A program made the translations under genes and the position numbers. The notes under the pieces are model-generated. The model saw nothing but the letters and a program-made list of their open reading frames with translations. It searched no databases and was not told where the DNA came from. From Hanleya hanleyi (taxonomy: Eukaryota > Mollusca > Polyplacophora > Lepidopleurida > Hanleyidae): a stretch of 64,000 nucleotides of DNA. The DNA lies in assembly GCA_036873755.1 (NCBI GenBank), contig JAVTVY010039311.1, forward strand, positions 110,657 through 174,656. The letters are read 5' to 3'. Shown piece after piece: positions 1-12,727 of the stretch (its first letter is position 1; each line of letters starts with the position of its first letter).

Positions 1-426
1 ATTTAGGCAAACTTGGATGGACAATACCATATGACATACCTTTTGGGACTTGGTTGCCACAAATTTTAATAGTATAATCACCGTAGAAACCAGTAACCAA
101 GTGTTCATTTAAGAAAATTGAATAGTGAAAGGACTGTTTTCAACGAATACATGTATTAATCGGGAAAAAAACTATACTACCACATATCCAGTAATACAAA
201 TTTCATAACCCGGATAAATGCCAAAATTGAACCCTCAGTAACCTGTTTCCGTAACCGTATTTCTGGTAATAATGAAAATACGACTAACGACAAGCTCTGA
301 AGTGCGCGTATTGGCAAAATAAGTTTCGGAGATACACATTGCAGCTTCACAACGATATACAACGATCTGCGTCTTCAGGAAATATAATAGCACCCACAAG
401 TATGCCAAGATATAGCGTATTTTCGG
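1..426. other. Unassigned AT-rich sequence
   Basis: No recognisable gene or repeat. Only short overlapping open frames occur, without codon or motif support. It lies immediately upstream of the Penelope-like fragments and may include the degraded 5' part of that element. Confidence 0.4.
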
Positions 427-1935
427 TTGTATCGTCCAGTGAACATAATCAAAACATCCCAAGATCGGTTTTTCTTGAAACTCAACTACTTAGATAAAGG
501 CCTTGGCATTATTAATTTCCCTCGAATCCTGAATGATCCAGAGCTACGTACCGCTGTACCAAACTTTTTTAAGTTCAAAGAACCACATTGCATTTCATGT
601 AAGTATACTAAATCTATAGCCACCAAAATATTCAATTGATCTAATGCTGTCAAAGAGTTTGGAAGTTATACACGTCGGGAGGCTACAGTTGTGATTGCGA
701 ATCGTAGAACTTTATACACCATGCAAACATATTGTGACTGACAACCTTGATATAGTGAGTGATAAGGACCTAAGAACACTCCAGATTTATCGAGGAGATA
801 CTTTAGAAGATCTTTTTAGTCGGGTGAAAGAAGACTGTATCTTAGGTTATTTAAAAGAAATCGGTTTGTTGTATAAGTTTTAATGTGTTGGATTACTATA
901 AGTTATTAACTTGAATACTTAGAATTTTGTTTGATCGTCGCTATATAGCTGAAATATTGCTGAACTCGACGCTAAACCTTAATTATCTCTCTCTCTCCAC
1001 TCCTGATGAAGGGACCTAAATATAGAGAGCCGAGAAAAATAAATCTGAAGGCCGGCCAGGAGATAGTCCTGTTTGCATTGGAACAGTACGTCATTGATTG
1101 GTCTTAGCGAGAAATAGTTGAACCTACAGTACTGACTCATTGGCTGGACCTCACCAAGAGCAAGGTCGCTGAAACAATCCGCCACATTGACAGAAATACC
1201 CTTCCCCAAGCAAAACAAGCACTGAGAAACCTCAATTCGCAAGAAGTTGTAGCAAATTTCCAGAGAAAATCGTCATAGTCCCAGCAAAGCTTCATATGTA
1301 AATATTATTATTACCAGGTGCTGGTCACGGAATTGAGTGTAAACATATTATCAAATACGTCTACCTAATCTCAAACTTCATTTACTCTGGAAGATTTATT
1401 TAACAACCAAAAAACGTTTCTCAACAAAAGAGGTATTTGTCTTCAAACCAATCATTACAACATAGCAAAAGTATACTGGACTTCCAAAATGTGTAAATCA
1501 TCATACAAAGCTAGATTCATAGCTGGTTATAAAAGCTGCACCATCAAACTTCTTTTAACTCTGTTAACGAGGTAAAAACATTCTAAAAAAACTCTGTCGT
1601 TGAATGTATGTGGATATTGAAAAACTCAAAATGTCTTATGGGAGAACTTGATGCTAAAGGTCACATACTGTACAGACATGTATCCACATGGGATTTCTCG
1701 ATTCTCTATACTACAATCCCTCATCAGGACCTTACTGACCTTCTAAGTTCATTTAATAGTATCGGTGTTCAAGAAAACTGGTCGAAGATTTTTTAATGTC
1801 AGAAGCCATAAAGCATTCTTTAGCTCTACTACATACAGGGGATATCATTCATGGGATGTTTCTTTGTTTATAGAGTTGCCGATACATATCGCATGCTGAT
1901 AGCAAAATACGAGCGCAACGTGCAAAATCTACGGT
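427..1935 (+). pseudogene. Penelope-like element ORF, N-terminal half, decayed
   Basis: Broken reverse-transcriptase ORF of a Penelope-like (Neptune-type) retroelement. In order, 427-636 encodes a piece with FPRILNDPEL and CKYTKSI, 695-880 continues with HIVTDNLDIV, and 1608-1793 carries the RT motif WDFSILYTTIPH that precedes the catalytic part. Several stops and frame changes separate the pieces. At about 1,878 the frame jumps directly to TYRMLIAKYER, a segment that in the second copy lies about 600 bp further on (5,057-5,112), so this copy has an internal deletion. Family assignment rests on recalled motif similarity. No GIY-YIG endonuclease was seen. Confidence 0.72.
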
Positions 1936-2838
1936 GTTCAATGATGCCGGCAAAACTGTTGACCGCTTCTCACTTATTTCCCTCAATATGTTCGCCTGAG
2001 AATGACCTTGAACTATCGGAGTTTCCCTTAAAATCTTTACAAATTACGTGTTTCGAGTGTATCTCATATATCGGAGGGATTTCGCATCAAATTACATTTC
2101 CTGTGTCAATAATATTTGATCTGATCGTTCCTACGTTCAAAACCAGGCAGACGCTGTAGGGTGTGAGAGAGAATACTAGTAATAAACGTAACTATAGATC
2201 ACTTCCCACTATCGTTTAACATAAGACCCCCAAAAGACCATCCACAGTTCATTTACGTCGACTACGTTGACCTAGAGTCAGGAAACTAGGTCAGTGGGTT
2301 GCCGTAGGTGTTACGCGTAGAATATAACGGTTTTCAAAATAAAGTGAACCAAATTGGAAGTAAGCTCCTCAAAATCGTAAATTGTCCATATCTCCCGAAC
2401 GGTATGAGTTACAGGCATGGGACCGTCGCTAATGGATGCCTTGAAACAAAATAGTTAAGCTACATGTATCGATGACGTCATTAAGTAGACCTATATTTCG
2501 GGAATGGTAACAGCAAGAGGTGTGAAACTTTCACCGATAGACACCGTAATATTGTAACGACAGCGTGCGTTGAAACTGTCCAAAACATCATAATGACGTA
2601 GTCAAAACGGAAATAGGATTATATATTCGCCTCATGGGAACAAAGGGAATCTCTATTGATAGCAATTAGTGAGATATATTAAAATGAAGAAAGGAAAACA
2701 CAACCCCGTATATTGTACGACATATTTGATCAAGCAAGGCATGTCAGTTCAACATATTATACAATAACATAACTCTTCCTTCGAAAAATCTTTCTATTAT
2801 ATCGACTTTATATCGTTCATGGGTATCTGGCAGTGAGC
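1936..2838. other. Spacer between Penelope-like fragments
   Basis: About 900 bp without a recognisable gene. The first 40 bases match the element-tail repeat at 5,300-5,520 (shared core GTTGACCGCTTCTC). The rest, including several TGACGTCA-like words, is unassigned. Confidence 0.35.
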
Positions 2839-4114
2839 GATGGCAGCTCTAGACGCCTTCTGGATCTCAAGCAAGCCCACTCCATAGTTCTAGTACGCGT
2901 CCAGCTGTGACCGATTATGACGTTCAATTGAGGATATGGCAGTGGACTTTGCAGCAGCTCTAGATGCCTCCTGGAGCGTAAGCGAACTCCATCCATAAGT
3001 TCCAGTACGATTCCAACTAGGGCTCACTACGGTGCACATGAATGAAATACAAGCGTCTAGTCCATCCGCTTTGAAATAATCTGTTTTTGAAAGCGTCTGC
3101 ATAAAGTCGTATTCATAAGAGAACAGATATAGGCAGGCAAATGGGGTGCACAATTAATACCCATTGGAATACCTATATGCTGTTGATATATTCTGTTGCC
3201 AAATTTCACATAGATATTATTAATGAGAAATTCGATCAACTCTACAAACTCATGACATTGAATGATGGCAGCTCTAAAGACACCTTCTGGATCCTGTAAG
3301 CAAGCCCACTCCATAGTTCTAGTACGCGTCCAGTTGCTGACCGATTATGACGTTCAATTGAGATTCCATGGCAGTGGACTTTGCGGCTCAGCTCTGGGCC
3401 TGCAGGCGTAAGCGAACTCCATCACAAGTTCAGAGCTGATTCAACTGAAGGGCTGCACGGTACGCAGATGAAATACGGCTAATCTGATCATCTGGCACAA
3501 AATAATCTGTTTTTGAAAGCGTCTGCATAAAGTCGTATTCATAAGAGAACAGATATAGGCAGGCAAATGGGGTGCACAATTAATACCCATTGGAATACCT
3601 ATATGCTGTTGATATATTCTGTTGCCAAATTTCACATAGATATTATTAATGAGAAATTCGATCAACTCTACAAACTCATGACATTGAATGATGGCAGCTC
3701 TAGACGCCTTCTGGATCTCAAGCAAGCCCACTCCATAGTTCTAGTACGCGTCCAGCTGTGACCGATTATGACGTTCAATTGAGGATATGGCAGTGGACTT
3801 TGCAGCAGCTCTAGATGCCTCCTGGAGCGTAAGCGAACTCCATCCATAAGTTCCAGTACGATTCCAACTAGGGCACACTACGGTGCACATGAATGAAATA
3901 CAAGCGTCTAGTCCATCCGCTTTGAAATAATCTGTTTTTGAAAGCGTCTGCATAAAGTCGTATTCATAAGAGAACAGATATAGGCAGGCAAATGGGGTGC
4001 ACAATTAATACCCATTGGAATACCTATATGCTGTTGATATATTCTGTTGCCAAATTTCACATAGATATTATTAATGAGAAATTCGATCAACTCTACAAAC
4101 TCATGACATTGAAT
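2839..4114. repeat. Three-copy 426-bp tandem array with inverted RT pieces
   Basis: Units start at 2,839, 3,264 and 3,690 (425, 426, 425 bp), each opening with GATGGCAGCT; a fourth start at 4,115 diverges at once. Each unit carries on the minus strand a short RT fragment with YQQHIGIPMGINCAP, the same protein segment found on the plus strand at 4,460-4,600. Units 1 and 3 are nearly identical (I see one substitution in the part compared), while unit 2 differs by many small indels and substitutions in its middle. Confidence 0.85.
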
Positions 4115-4382
4115 GATGGCAGCTTTACAAGCCCCCAGGACCCGAAGCAGGCTCCGTCTATGCTTTTAGTGCGATTCCAACTGGGACTGACTTTGACGTT
4201 AAAATGGTATCTGTCAACGGATGATGGCAGCTCAACACGCCATCTGGCTCTCAAGCAGCCTTATCCCGAATTTCAGTACGATTCTCACTCGGACTAACTA
4301 TGGTGTCCATGGACATCTGCTAATGGGCAATGACAGCTCGAGTCGCCCTCTTGTTCTCAAGCAGGCTTCATTCTACTATCGG

Positions 4383-5128
4383 AAGCCACGAAGCATTCTT
4401 TAGCTCTACCACATACAAGAGATATCATTCATGGGATGTTTCTTTGTTTATAGAGTTACTTGAATTTCTCTAAAAATATATATGTGAAATTTGGCAACAC
4501 AATATATCAACAGCATATAGGTATTTCAATGGGTATTAATTGTGCACCCCTATTGGCTGACCTATATCTGTTCTCTTATGAATATGACTATATGCAGGCG
4601 CTTTCAAAAACCGATCCATTCAAAGCCCGTTCCTTCTCATTCACCAAATGCTATATAGACGATCTTCTCGCTGTGGATAATCGCTATATAAATGACGCAG
4701 TGAAGGATATATATCCACCTTCACTGGATTTGAAGGAAACTACAGATAACCCTACAGGCACATCATATTTAGACCTATATCTCTATAAAATGAAGCGGGC
4801 TTTCTCTCTCGTCGACTGTATGACAAAAGAGATGATTACAATTTCGACATCGTAAATTATCCCTTTCTGGACAGTAATTCTGGACAGTAATATTCCAGTG
4901 GGGCCTGCATATATCGTATACATATCACGCCTAGTAGCATTTGCTAGATCCTGTGTTAAATGTGACGATTTTAATCAACGTCACAAAACATTGTTGCAGA
5001 AACTTATAAAACAAGGCTACACCACCAAGCGCCTCCACTCAAAGTTTCTCAAATTTGGCAATACATATCGCATGCTGATAGCAAAATACGAGCGTAGCGT
5101 GCAATATCTATGGCGTTACGTTTCGTAA
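4383..5128 (+). pseudogene. Penelope-like element RT, catalytic and C-terminal part
   Basis: This continues the RT lost from the first copy. It overlaps that copy by about 75 bp at its start (GAAGCCACGAAGCATTCTTT against the stretch at 1,803). Frames from 4,460 encode IGISMGINCAPLLADLYLFS, then the catalytic CYIDDLLAVDN and TSYLDLYL. After a frame break, 4,898-5,128 encodes YISRLVAFARSC and a C-terminal RNAP-thumb-like stretch ending in TYRMLIAKYER. GIPMG-NCAPLLADL and YIDD with this spacing are characteristic of Penelope-like RTs. Stops and frameshifts make it inactive. Confidence 0.78.
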
Positions 5129-5862
5129 CTCGTGTCTAATTCCGCTTAACCCGCGGCTAGGGTCCGTATGAACCCATGTACTTCAAGATCCTCATGGTAC
5201 TCATATGAACAGTCACAATCAAAGCGTGATTGAGATACATCATTCTTTAGATGACGACATTAGAACGAATATTATGGATCAAGAATACTGATCAGCGACG
5301 ATATTTTTGGAAAATCATGATGTCTTGTCGGCATCATTGAAAACTGTTGACCGCTTCTCTTTTGCAGGAAACAAGCATATGTTTATGTATACTATGACTG
5401 TCTTTTTGAATTTGGTGCTAATACTGTTATATGGAATATGGAATAGGTCTTAGGATTATGGACGCGAATATTCTCTAATGGGCGGCGGCTGAATTATGAA
5501 TGAAAGACCAGACGCTTGTAATTCATTCCTAGTTCCAGTAGGATTCACACTTGGACTAACTATGAATATCTGATTGTGAACAATGAAAGCTAGAGTCGCC
5601 CTCTTGTTCTCAAACAGGCTCCATTCCGAGTTTCGGTACCGGTAGGCATTTTAGTCATTTTAGTTTTTTCATTTCTCTCACTAGCTCACCAGATTACGAA
5701 ACCTGCCGTTTCAGGTATCCCATAACTATTTAGTGGTGCTGTACAAAACCATCAATATATCAAAACCGATGCCAAATCCCGTTAAATCACCCCTCCCCCA
5801 TCCCTAAAAAAAAAGAAGAAGAAAAAAAGAAGTCTTATATGAATTAGTTGAGACTTTAAATG
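5129..5862 (+). repeat. Penelope-like element tail repeat and flank
   Basis: Positions 5,300-5,520 match dispersed copies at about 21,800-22,010 and 58,660-58,860 (+) and 38,660-38,760 and 49,430-49,520 (-). Shared words are GACCGCTTCTC, ATGACTGTCTTTTTG, TGCTGTTATATG and ACGGCTGAATTATGAAT. Because it follows RT sequence here, and its start also follows the deleted first copy at 1,936, I infer it is the non-coding 3' tail of the element. The rest of the interval is unassigned, with an A-rich run near 5,806-5,832. Confidence 0.6.
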
Positions 5863-5910
5863 TTACCATAAAAGAGTCTCCTCAATAACAGATTTCACAG
5901 AAGCGTCAAC
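5863..5910 (-). CDS. Candidate last exon of the SLC5 transporter
   Basis: After the phase-0 end of exon 15, a good acceptor (cagtgttttcag) at 5,911-5,912 opens a frame of 15 codons, VDASVKSVIEETLLW, followed by TAA. This would make the protein 606 residues, close to the family's usual length. The exon is too short to be sure, and another terminal exon between 5,910 and 7,864 is possible. Confidence 0.4.
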   Translation of the reverse strand, partial: VDASVKSVIEETLLW

Positions 5911-8900
5911 CTGAAAACACTGTAGCTTTGGTCTGTTTACAGTCTTGCCACTCAAATATCGCATAAAACATCCAGATATATGGCGCCAAAAGTGCTGGTA
6001 AGGGTTGTGACAGATCATGGAGTATCAACTATATGTCCTTCGGTCTTCAAACGACTTCCACTTCACACCTGATGTGGTTCATGTCGGAATTACTGGTTCC
6101 ATCATAATTTCTTTCTGGAATGAGAGAATGAGAACGGAAAAATTCAGTCTCCATCTACACTGTAACTTGCATGTTCAGGACTTTTCTAAACGCACATTAA
6201 GAGTTTTTCGTTTTTAACGCATGTGTAGGCTCATACATGTCGAAGTGTTGAACAAATTTCTGAATACATCAGCGTTAATCTGTTCAGGTTTCTGAACGCA
6301 CACGGGTTTAAATCTCATGCGCTTATCATTTCAAAAGGTAAAATGCAATCTCCATGGGATTGAAATTCTTGCTAATTTATATAAAAAGTTTATTCAATCC
6401 AATTTCACATGAAAAATATAATCTTTGGTGCACTGGATATATGTATTGAAATTGTTTAATGAAAACGCATAAATATTTTTGGATATGATTAAATGTGTTA
6501 CCATGGCATACAACATAGGAATATATAAGATGAGAAAACGGTTGTTTGTACAAAGAGAATGAACCTGGTGACCCCATTTTTAAATTTATATTTAGATGAA
6601 ACAGAGCGATTTGCATGTCATCTGAAATTTAATTAAAAAACTATGCTCAGATTTTTTTTAAAATCTAATTTTGTGGTTATTTTTCTGTATTTCTCTGTCA
6701 TTTCTGCACCTTAGACAAGGAGTATCCCATGTAGATGTGCATCGATACCATAAGATGATATGGTGTCCCCGGATTTTTATTTAAATTTTACTGCTATGTT
6801 TAACAGTGCTAATTTATATAAAAAGTTTCAATAAAAGTCTATGTTGAAAAGAGAGGTGTCTGCCGCCACCTTAAAAAATGCATTCACTTGGCATCAGATT
6901 GTATATACCTCCTCGATCAGAACCCCCCCCCCCGACAGTTTATATGAGAGGTTACAAACTCTGTTAGAATAATAGTAATGGCTCAGTTGCACATTATTGT
7001 GAGAGCAAAGAAGGTTTTGTCTGTTCACAGACTAATGACTTCAACTGATCAGCTACTGCGTTGACTGTTTTCACTTTCCCCTATATTTTGACGCCCGAGA
7101 CTATCTTAAACTGGTGATAGCTGGCATAATTGTATACATATGTACTCTCTTAAAAAAGTTGAGTGTAATTTCACTCAAGTAAGAGTGGAAGTTGATCCCA
7201 CTCAATACTTGAATGAGATTTTCACTCAACTTGAGTTACTTTTCACTGAACTTAAGTTAAATGCACTCAACTTGAGTGACATTCACTCAAGCATAACAGT
7301 GGAAATTGATCCCACTCAGGTTGAGTGAACTTGAGTGGTTTTAACTCAAGTTGAGTGAAACGTTACTCACGTTGAGTGAAAAGTAACTCAAGTTTGAGTG
7401 AACAGGTACATTTCACTCGAACTTCAGTTTTTTTTAGAGAGTAGGCCTACTATATTTCCACAACATTCAAGCATACTATCACTTTCTTTGAATACTGGAA
7501 AAATATAGTGCACATTTATAAAATTATGACAGCTATCACCAGTTCAAAATAATCTTCAGGGTTAAAAGATAGGGGAAAGTGAAATTATACAACCCAGTAT
7601 CTGATCAGCTGAACTGGTCCTTGAACAGACAAGCTCTTCTTTGTTCTCTCAATAATGTGCAACAGAGCCTTTGTTTCTTTACCACCATATTACACGGGAC
7701 ATGCCATTCAACTTATGTTAAGGGATGATACAAAATCTCATAGAATGGCGTGATAGAGCAAGGGACGTACATAAGACCACTATTGCGGAATCGAAGCATG
7801 CATGGGCTAGAAACTTAAATTGTCAAGGATACGAGAAGAAATGTGTGATAAGTTTTCAACTCACCTCTTCTGCAGATGCCAATTCCGAGCTATCGGTTGG
7901 GATCTTAGACAAGTCAGCTTTGTCATAGTAAAACCCACGTACAATGTGAGAAACACAGATAGGGTCCACGTCATTGGCTTTTGATGGACCTGGTCGAAAA
8001 ACAATAGCAGGCGTTAGGTCCGAGGTTCAATGCCACAGGATGACGTCATAGTTCGTTGAATATGGCGTTTTAAATGCGGGGGATTATAAACATTACAAAG
8101 AAATGGTGGTCATTTGGTAGATATGCAAGTTATAAAACAGAAAATTAATACGGAGCCAACCGTTGTTTTTCCCCCAAGCTCCAAATTAGATGACAAACTT
8201 TAGTTCAGTATTTTCCTTCAGCAGCTATGTTAATTGAATATCATCCGTGTACATAATTATGTTATTATGTCTTCAGTTTAATACAAATATCACGGTTAAG
8301 ATTCAAACATCACTGTAAGGATTCAAAGATCATTGTAAAGAACGTACCCGTAATCAGGCTGACTAGAAGACCGACAACGAGTGTAGCAAGAAAACCTATC
8401 AGGGTGTACCAGAAGTATGAGATGGCATACAATGAAGACAAACCGGATCTGAAAACAAAAATGAGAACTACAGAGTGACAGTTTGTGGAATGATATAAAT
8501 ACAACAAATTTGAAAAGAATTCGTTGAGTTGTTCTAATTTTATTGCCTGCAAACGAAACGAAATTCAAGTTGACCCCCAGGTGGCGTCACCTACCTGTAT
8601 GGGCATACTTAGATGACACACCATGCTAAATCTTGTGGCAGGATAACCACTAAATTTGTAAAGAATCTGTTAATTCATTCTAATATTATTGTGCGGAACA
8701 AAATTCCAATTTGGCCTCCATGTAACACCATCAATGAATCTGTGTGGAGGAAATGTAATCCCAAGTGGCATCTTGTGGTAAGGCATATACATATAAAATT
8801 TTAAAAGAATCCGTCAAGTCACTCTAATTTTATTGTCTGGAAACAAAATGTGATGCTTGCCCCAGGTGGCGCCACCTTTAGGAATATGTGGTCGGGAAAC

Positions 8901-11900
8901 AGGATATCCACATACCAAATTTGGGAAGAAAATATGTTAAGTGGGGAGGGGTGGCCGGGTGGGGGAGGTAATAACGAGAAGGTCGAACTTAAATATTCAC
9001 ATCCCAGTCAGTGAGTTCAAAGTGTGCACGGCTACATGTCTTTGTGAAAGATGTGAAATGTATTCATCCAATGATCCGCTAATTTCCTTATATGGTCATG
9101 AATGGGTGAGTATTAATGAGCCGTGGCTAGGAACCACTCACCGTATGTACTATAGATGCAAATGAGAATATACAAATTAGTGTAGAAGTCATATATTGAC
9201 CTAATGATGATTCCCAAAAGTGAGCGACTTCACAATACGTTGAAATGGAAAATTTGCATATTAGGTAAATTGTAGAAAAACAAGTTCCCGGTTTGGGTCA
9301 CAGAAATCGCTATGTGCATGTCCTCCCCTAGACCGAAGCAATATACACAACAAATCAAAGTTCACTGACATAACCACTCAAAAGTTATCCAGTAGACAAT
9401 ATGTTCAAATGGAATATAGTGCACCTTGCGTAAATGATGAAGGTAAAGAGTAGGTAAAACTTGGGTGACGCCAAATTGTAATCAGGTGTTGCAGTGACCA
9501 CTATGCATCTACATTTTCAGCTTGATCGGCTTAACAGTTCTCGAGATATTTTCCGGAGAAGAGCAAATATTAACGCCCGTCGCCCAGTATAGAGATACAT
9601 GATGACGACAAAGTCCCGCAGCCGAGGGATAAAAATAAGTCAATGTTTTTGCATACGCTTTTACCTTGTTTACCTTGTGTCACATCGTCAGTCTAGATAA
9701 TGTGGCTGTCGGGGAAGGAAGCGTGGCTCACATAATCCCCCATACAATTTCTCAGGACGGCTGGCGAGAGTTTGGTTTTGAATGCAAGCACCGTGTTAGC
9801 GGAAACTGCTGTAGCTGGTAGACGATTCCAAGCATCTATGATGCGCACGAAAAAGAAGAATTTTCGGTTGTTGAGGTGCACTGTCGGTTTCTCTAGTTTG
9901 AGGACGTGACCCCTAATTCTCGACTCCTGGGATAGTTTGAATAGACGGTGGCCTGTAATGTCCATATCCTTTAATATTTTAAATGTTTCAATGAGGTCAC
10001 TGCCCAGCCTGCGAGTTTCGAAGGTTGTAAGTCCAAGAGATCTTAACCTAGCTTCGTGTGGAAGGTCCCTCATACCAGGAATCATCCTCGTCATGCGACG
10101 TTGTACTTTCTCTAACATTTGGATGTCTTTTTTGTGGTAAGGGTCTTAGGCTGGACTGCAGTAGTCCAGGTGAGGCCGGACAATAGACTTATACAACGGT
10201 AGGATTGTCACCTTACATTTGTATGTAATATTTCTGGATATAATGCCGAGTATTTGGTTAGCTCGTTTTGAGGCTTCTGGAACATGGCTGGCAGGTTTTA
10301 AGGTTTTATTAATGATGACACTCAGATCTTTCTCCTCATCGACAACAGTCAACTGGTGGTCCCCCATAGTATAGCCGGTATTACGATTATTGTATCCCAT
10401 GTGTATGACCTTGCACTTGTCCAGACTAAAAAGCATTAACCAGTCCATAGACCACTGCAGAAGTGTGTTGAGAGATGCTTGTAGAGTTCTGACATCTTCT
10501 TCGCTGGATGTGACATTGAAGCACTTCGCATCATCAGCAAACCTGAGGGTATGTGACTGCATGTATTTGTTCGGAGCATGTGGGTAGACATCAATTCGAA
10601 TATACATGTACCTCGATCACGCAACTGTTTATTGGAATACACTGTACCCTGGATATAATAAACATATTATAAATAGAGTAATAAGACAACGTGATAGTTG
10701 AAAGTTTATAGGTCTCACCCCTGATAAGGCGTGTCTGTCCAGATGACGTCATCGTGGCTAGATGACGTGCTGTTATAGTCGCTGGACACCGATGACGTCA
10801 TGTTATACGACGAACCATTCAGAAAACATTGGTCAGACGGCGCGGGTGGTAACCATGGTGTCGTGTGAGTTGTTGCGCCAACTGAAATCCAGAACGTGAG
10901 GCCGATACCAACTACAGGTCCAACTAAAGCTCCCTTGGAAAATAATAGAAAAAGTTCGCATGAAAGAATGTTTGCGTGACACTGGTAACGCTAAAGTCTT
11001 CTTTATTGGTTCTTTGTTTTAACTCTCCGTGTTCAGCAGGTGGAACAAAAATAAAGAAGCTGAATTTAGTTTTTTGTTTTGTTTTTGGTTTCACCTGAAG
11101 AAATGAGCTGTTCTGTACTAAGGTTCATCTGAAGAACCAAGCTTTCTGAGATTGTAGACGAATGACCCGACATGAAGTACACACGCAATTTCTCCCACTC
11201 TTCTTCGGACCGGAGAGATGTGTTCTCCGGGCCGGTCCGCTCCCGTTAGACGCCCGACGTTTTAACCGCACACTCCGGACCGGAGTCAGCGGACAGCAAA
11301 CGAGCGGAGAACATTGGTAAAGGTCCGTCCGTTCTCCCATGGTTTTGTCCGTAACGGTCCACAAAAATCCGTCTCCGCTCTGGTTCATTGCATTTTCCCG
11401 TTCATTCTCCATACAACTCCGATCCGCTCTGTGGGGAGATTGCGTGTGTAGGCAGTTGTCATCCAATTTTCTTTTATATGATGATGTTAGCACAAAACAA
11501 TCAAGCAGACATAACATTACGATTAGGATAAAAGTCAGTTTAGACCAAGAATACGTATTTTGATAACTTCTCTGCAGTTCAATTTCCTCGGCTAAAATCC
11601 AAGTTGAGAAAAGATATCAATCCTTACGATCCAATTGGCCGACGTGAAGAAAGCTCCAAGGATGAAAAGGGCACAAAAAGGTCCTCCCACAGACCCCATA
11701 AAAGAGTCCGCTATCTGAAAGAAATATTTTTAACACCTGTGTTCATACAATTGAATCATATACTATAGTCTGTCCATTTTAGTTAGTCGTCTACTTTGGA
11801 GCTTGTCAATAATCAGCAGTTAAATCTGCATAAATTTTCTTTTTTTGCATCGTGTAGAACAAACAGAACTCTACAAAATGGCTCCGTGAATATCGATAAT

Positions 11901-12696
11901 ATATCTCTCTTGAAATAACTTTGTAAAACTCGCTCCATATAAAACTCCAGTACAGTTGTTTCATGTACCGGGACTCCATTAAATAGGGAGACGTCATAAC
12001 GTATACGTGTTGTCCAGCACAAAGGTCAACAATGCCGTGTACGGTCATAGAGGTGTGTGCGGTTTATCATACGGCAATTTCACTGGGCATGGGATATAAG
12101 CGACACTCCCACGGACCGCCTGCTATTACTGTATTCGGCATCAATGACCTTTGTCCCAATGATCATGAATACATTATGACGTCTCCCTATGTAATTGAGG
12201 CCCGGTACATGAAACAACTGTACTGGAGTTTTATACAGAGAGAATTAAAAAGTTAGTTCAAGCGTGATATATTATCGATATCACAGAGAAATGTTCAGTT
12301 TGTTATACACGCTGCAAAAAAGAAAATTGTTGCAGGGTTAATTATTTGATTTTTAAAAAGCTCCAAAGTAGACGACTAATTAAAATGGACAGACTTTAAG
12401 TATGATGACCAAATGGCTCTATCGCTTCATCAATCCAGCGTTTTGCGCCATCGCTCCATCAAATTACTCCATTGTTCCATCGCTCCGTCGCAATGCTACA
12501 TAACCGCGTCGCTCCATATCTTCACCGTCATAACTCACTTATGATTTGTGAGCCATATAGAGCAACTATCTGTAGAAATTCTACCAAGGTTAGGGGACTT
12601 AATTTTGCAAACCTGAAATTACCAATCTACTTTGCTGGAAGAATATTGGTGTTTTCATTAGAAGACTTGAACATTTCATTATATATACCTATAAAC

Positions 12697-12727
<31 letters not shown>

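Noticed and set aside
3057..4090. Minus-strand frames of 60-96 codons with GIPMGINCAP
   Set aside because: Not separate genes: they are fragments of the Penelope-like RT inside the 426-bp tandem units, frameshifted at both ends.
11125..11517. 130-codon minus-strand frame
   Set aside because: Mostly the GC-rich interior of a small MITE with inverted ends.
11806..12256. Pair of similar frames on opposite strands
   Set aside because: They mirror one another because they lie in the two arms of the foldback element.
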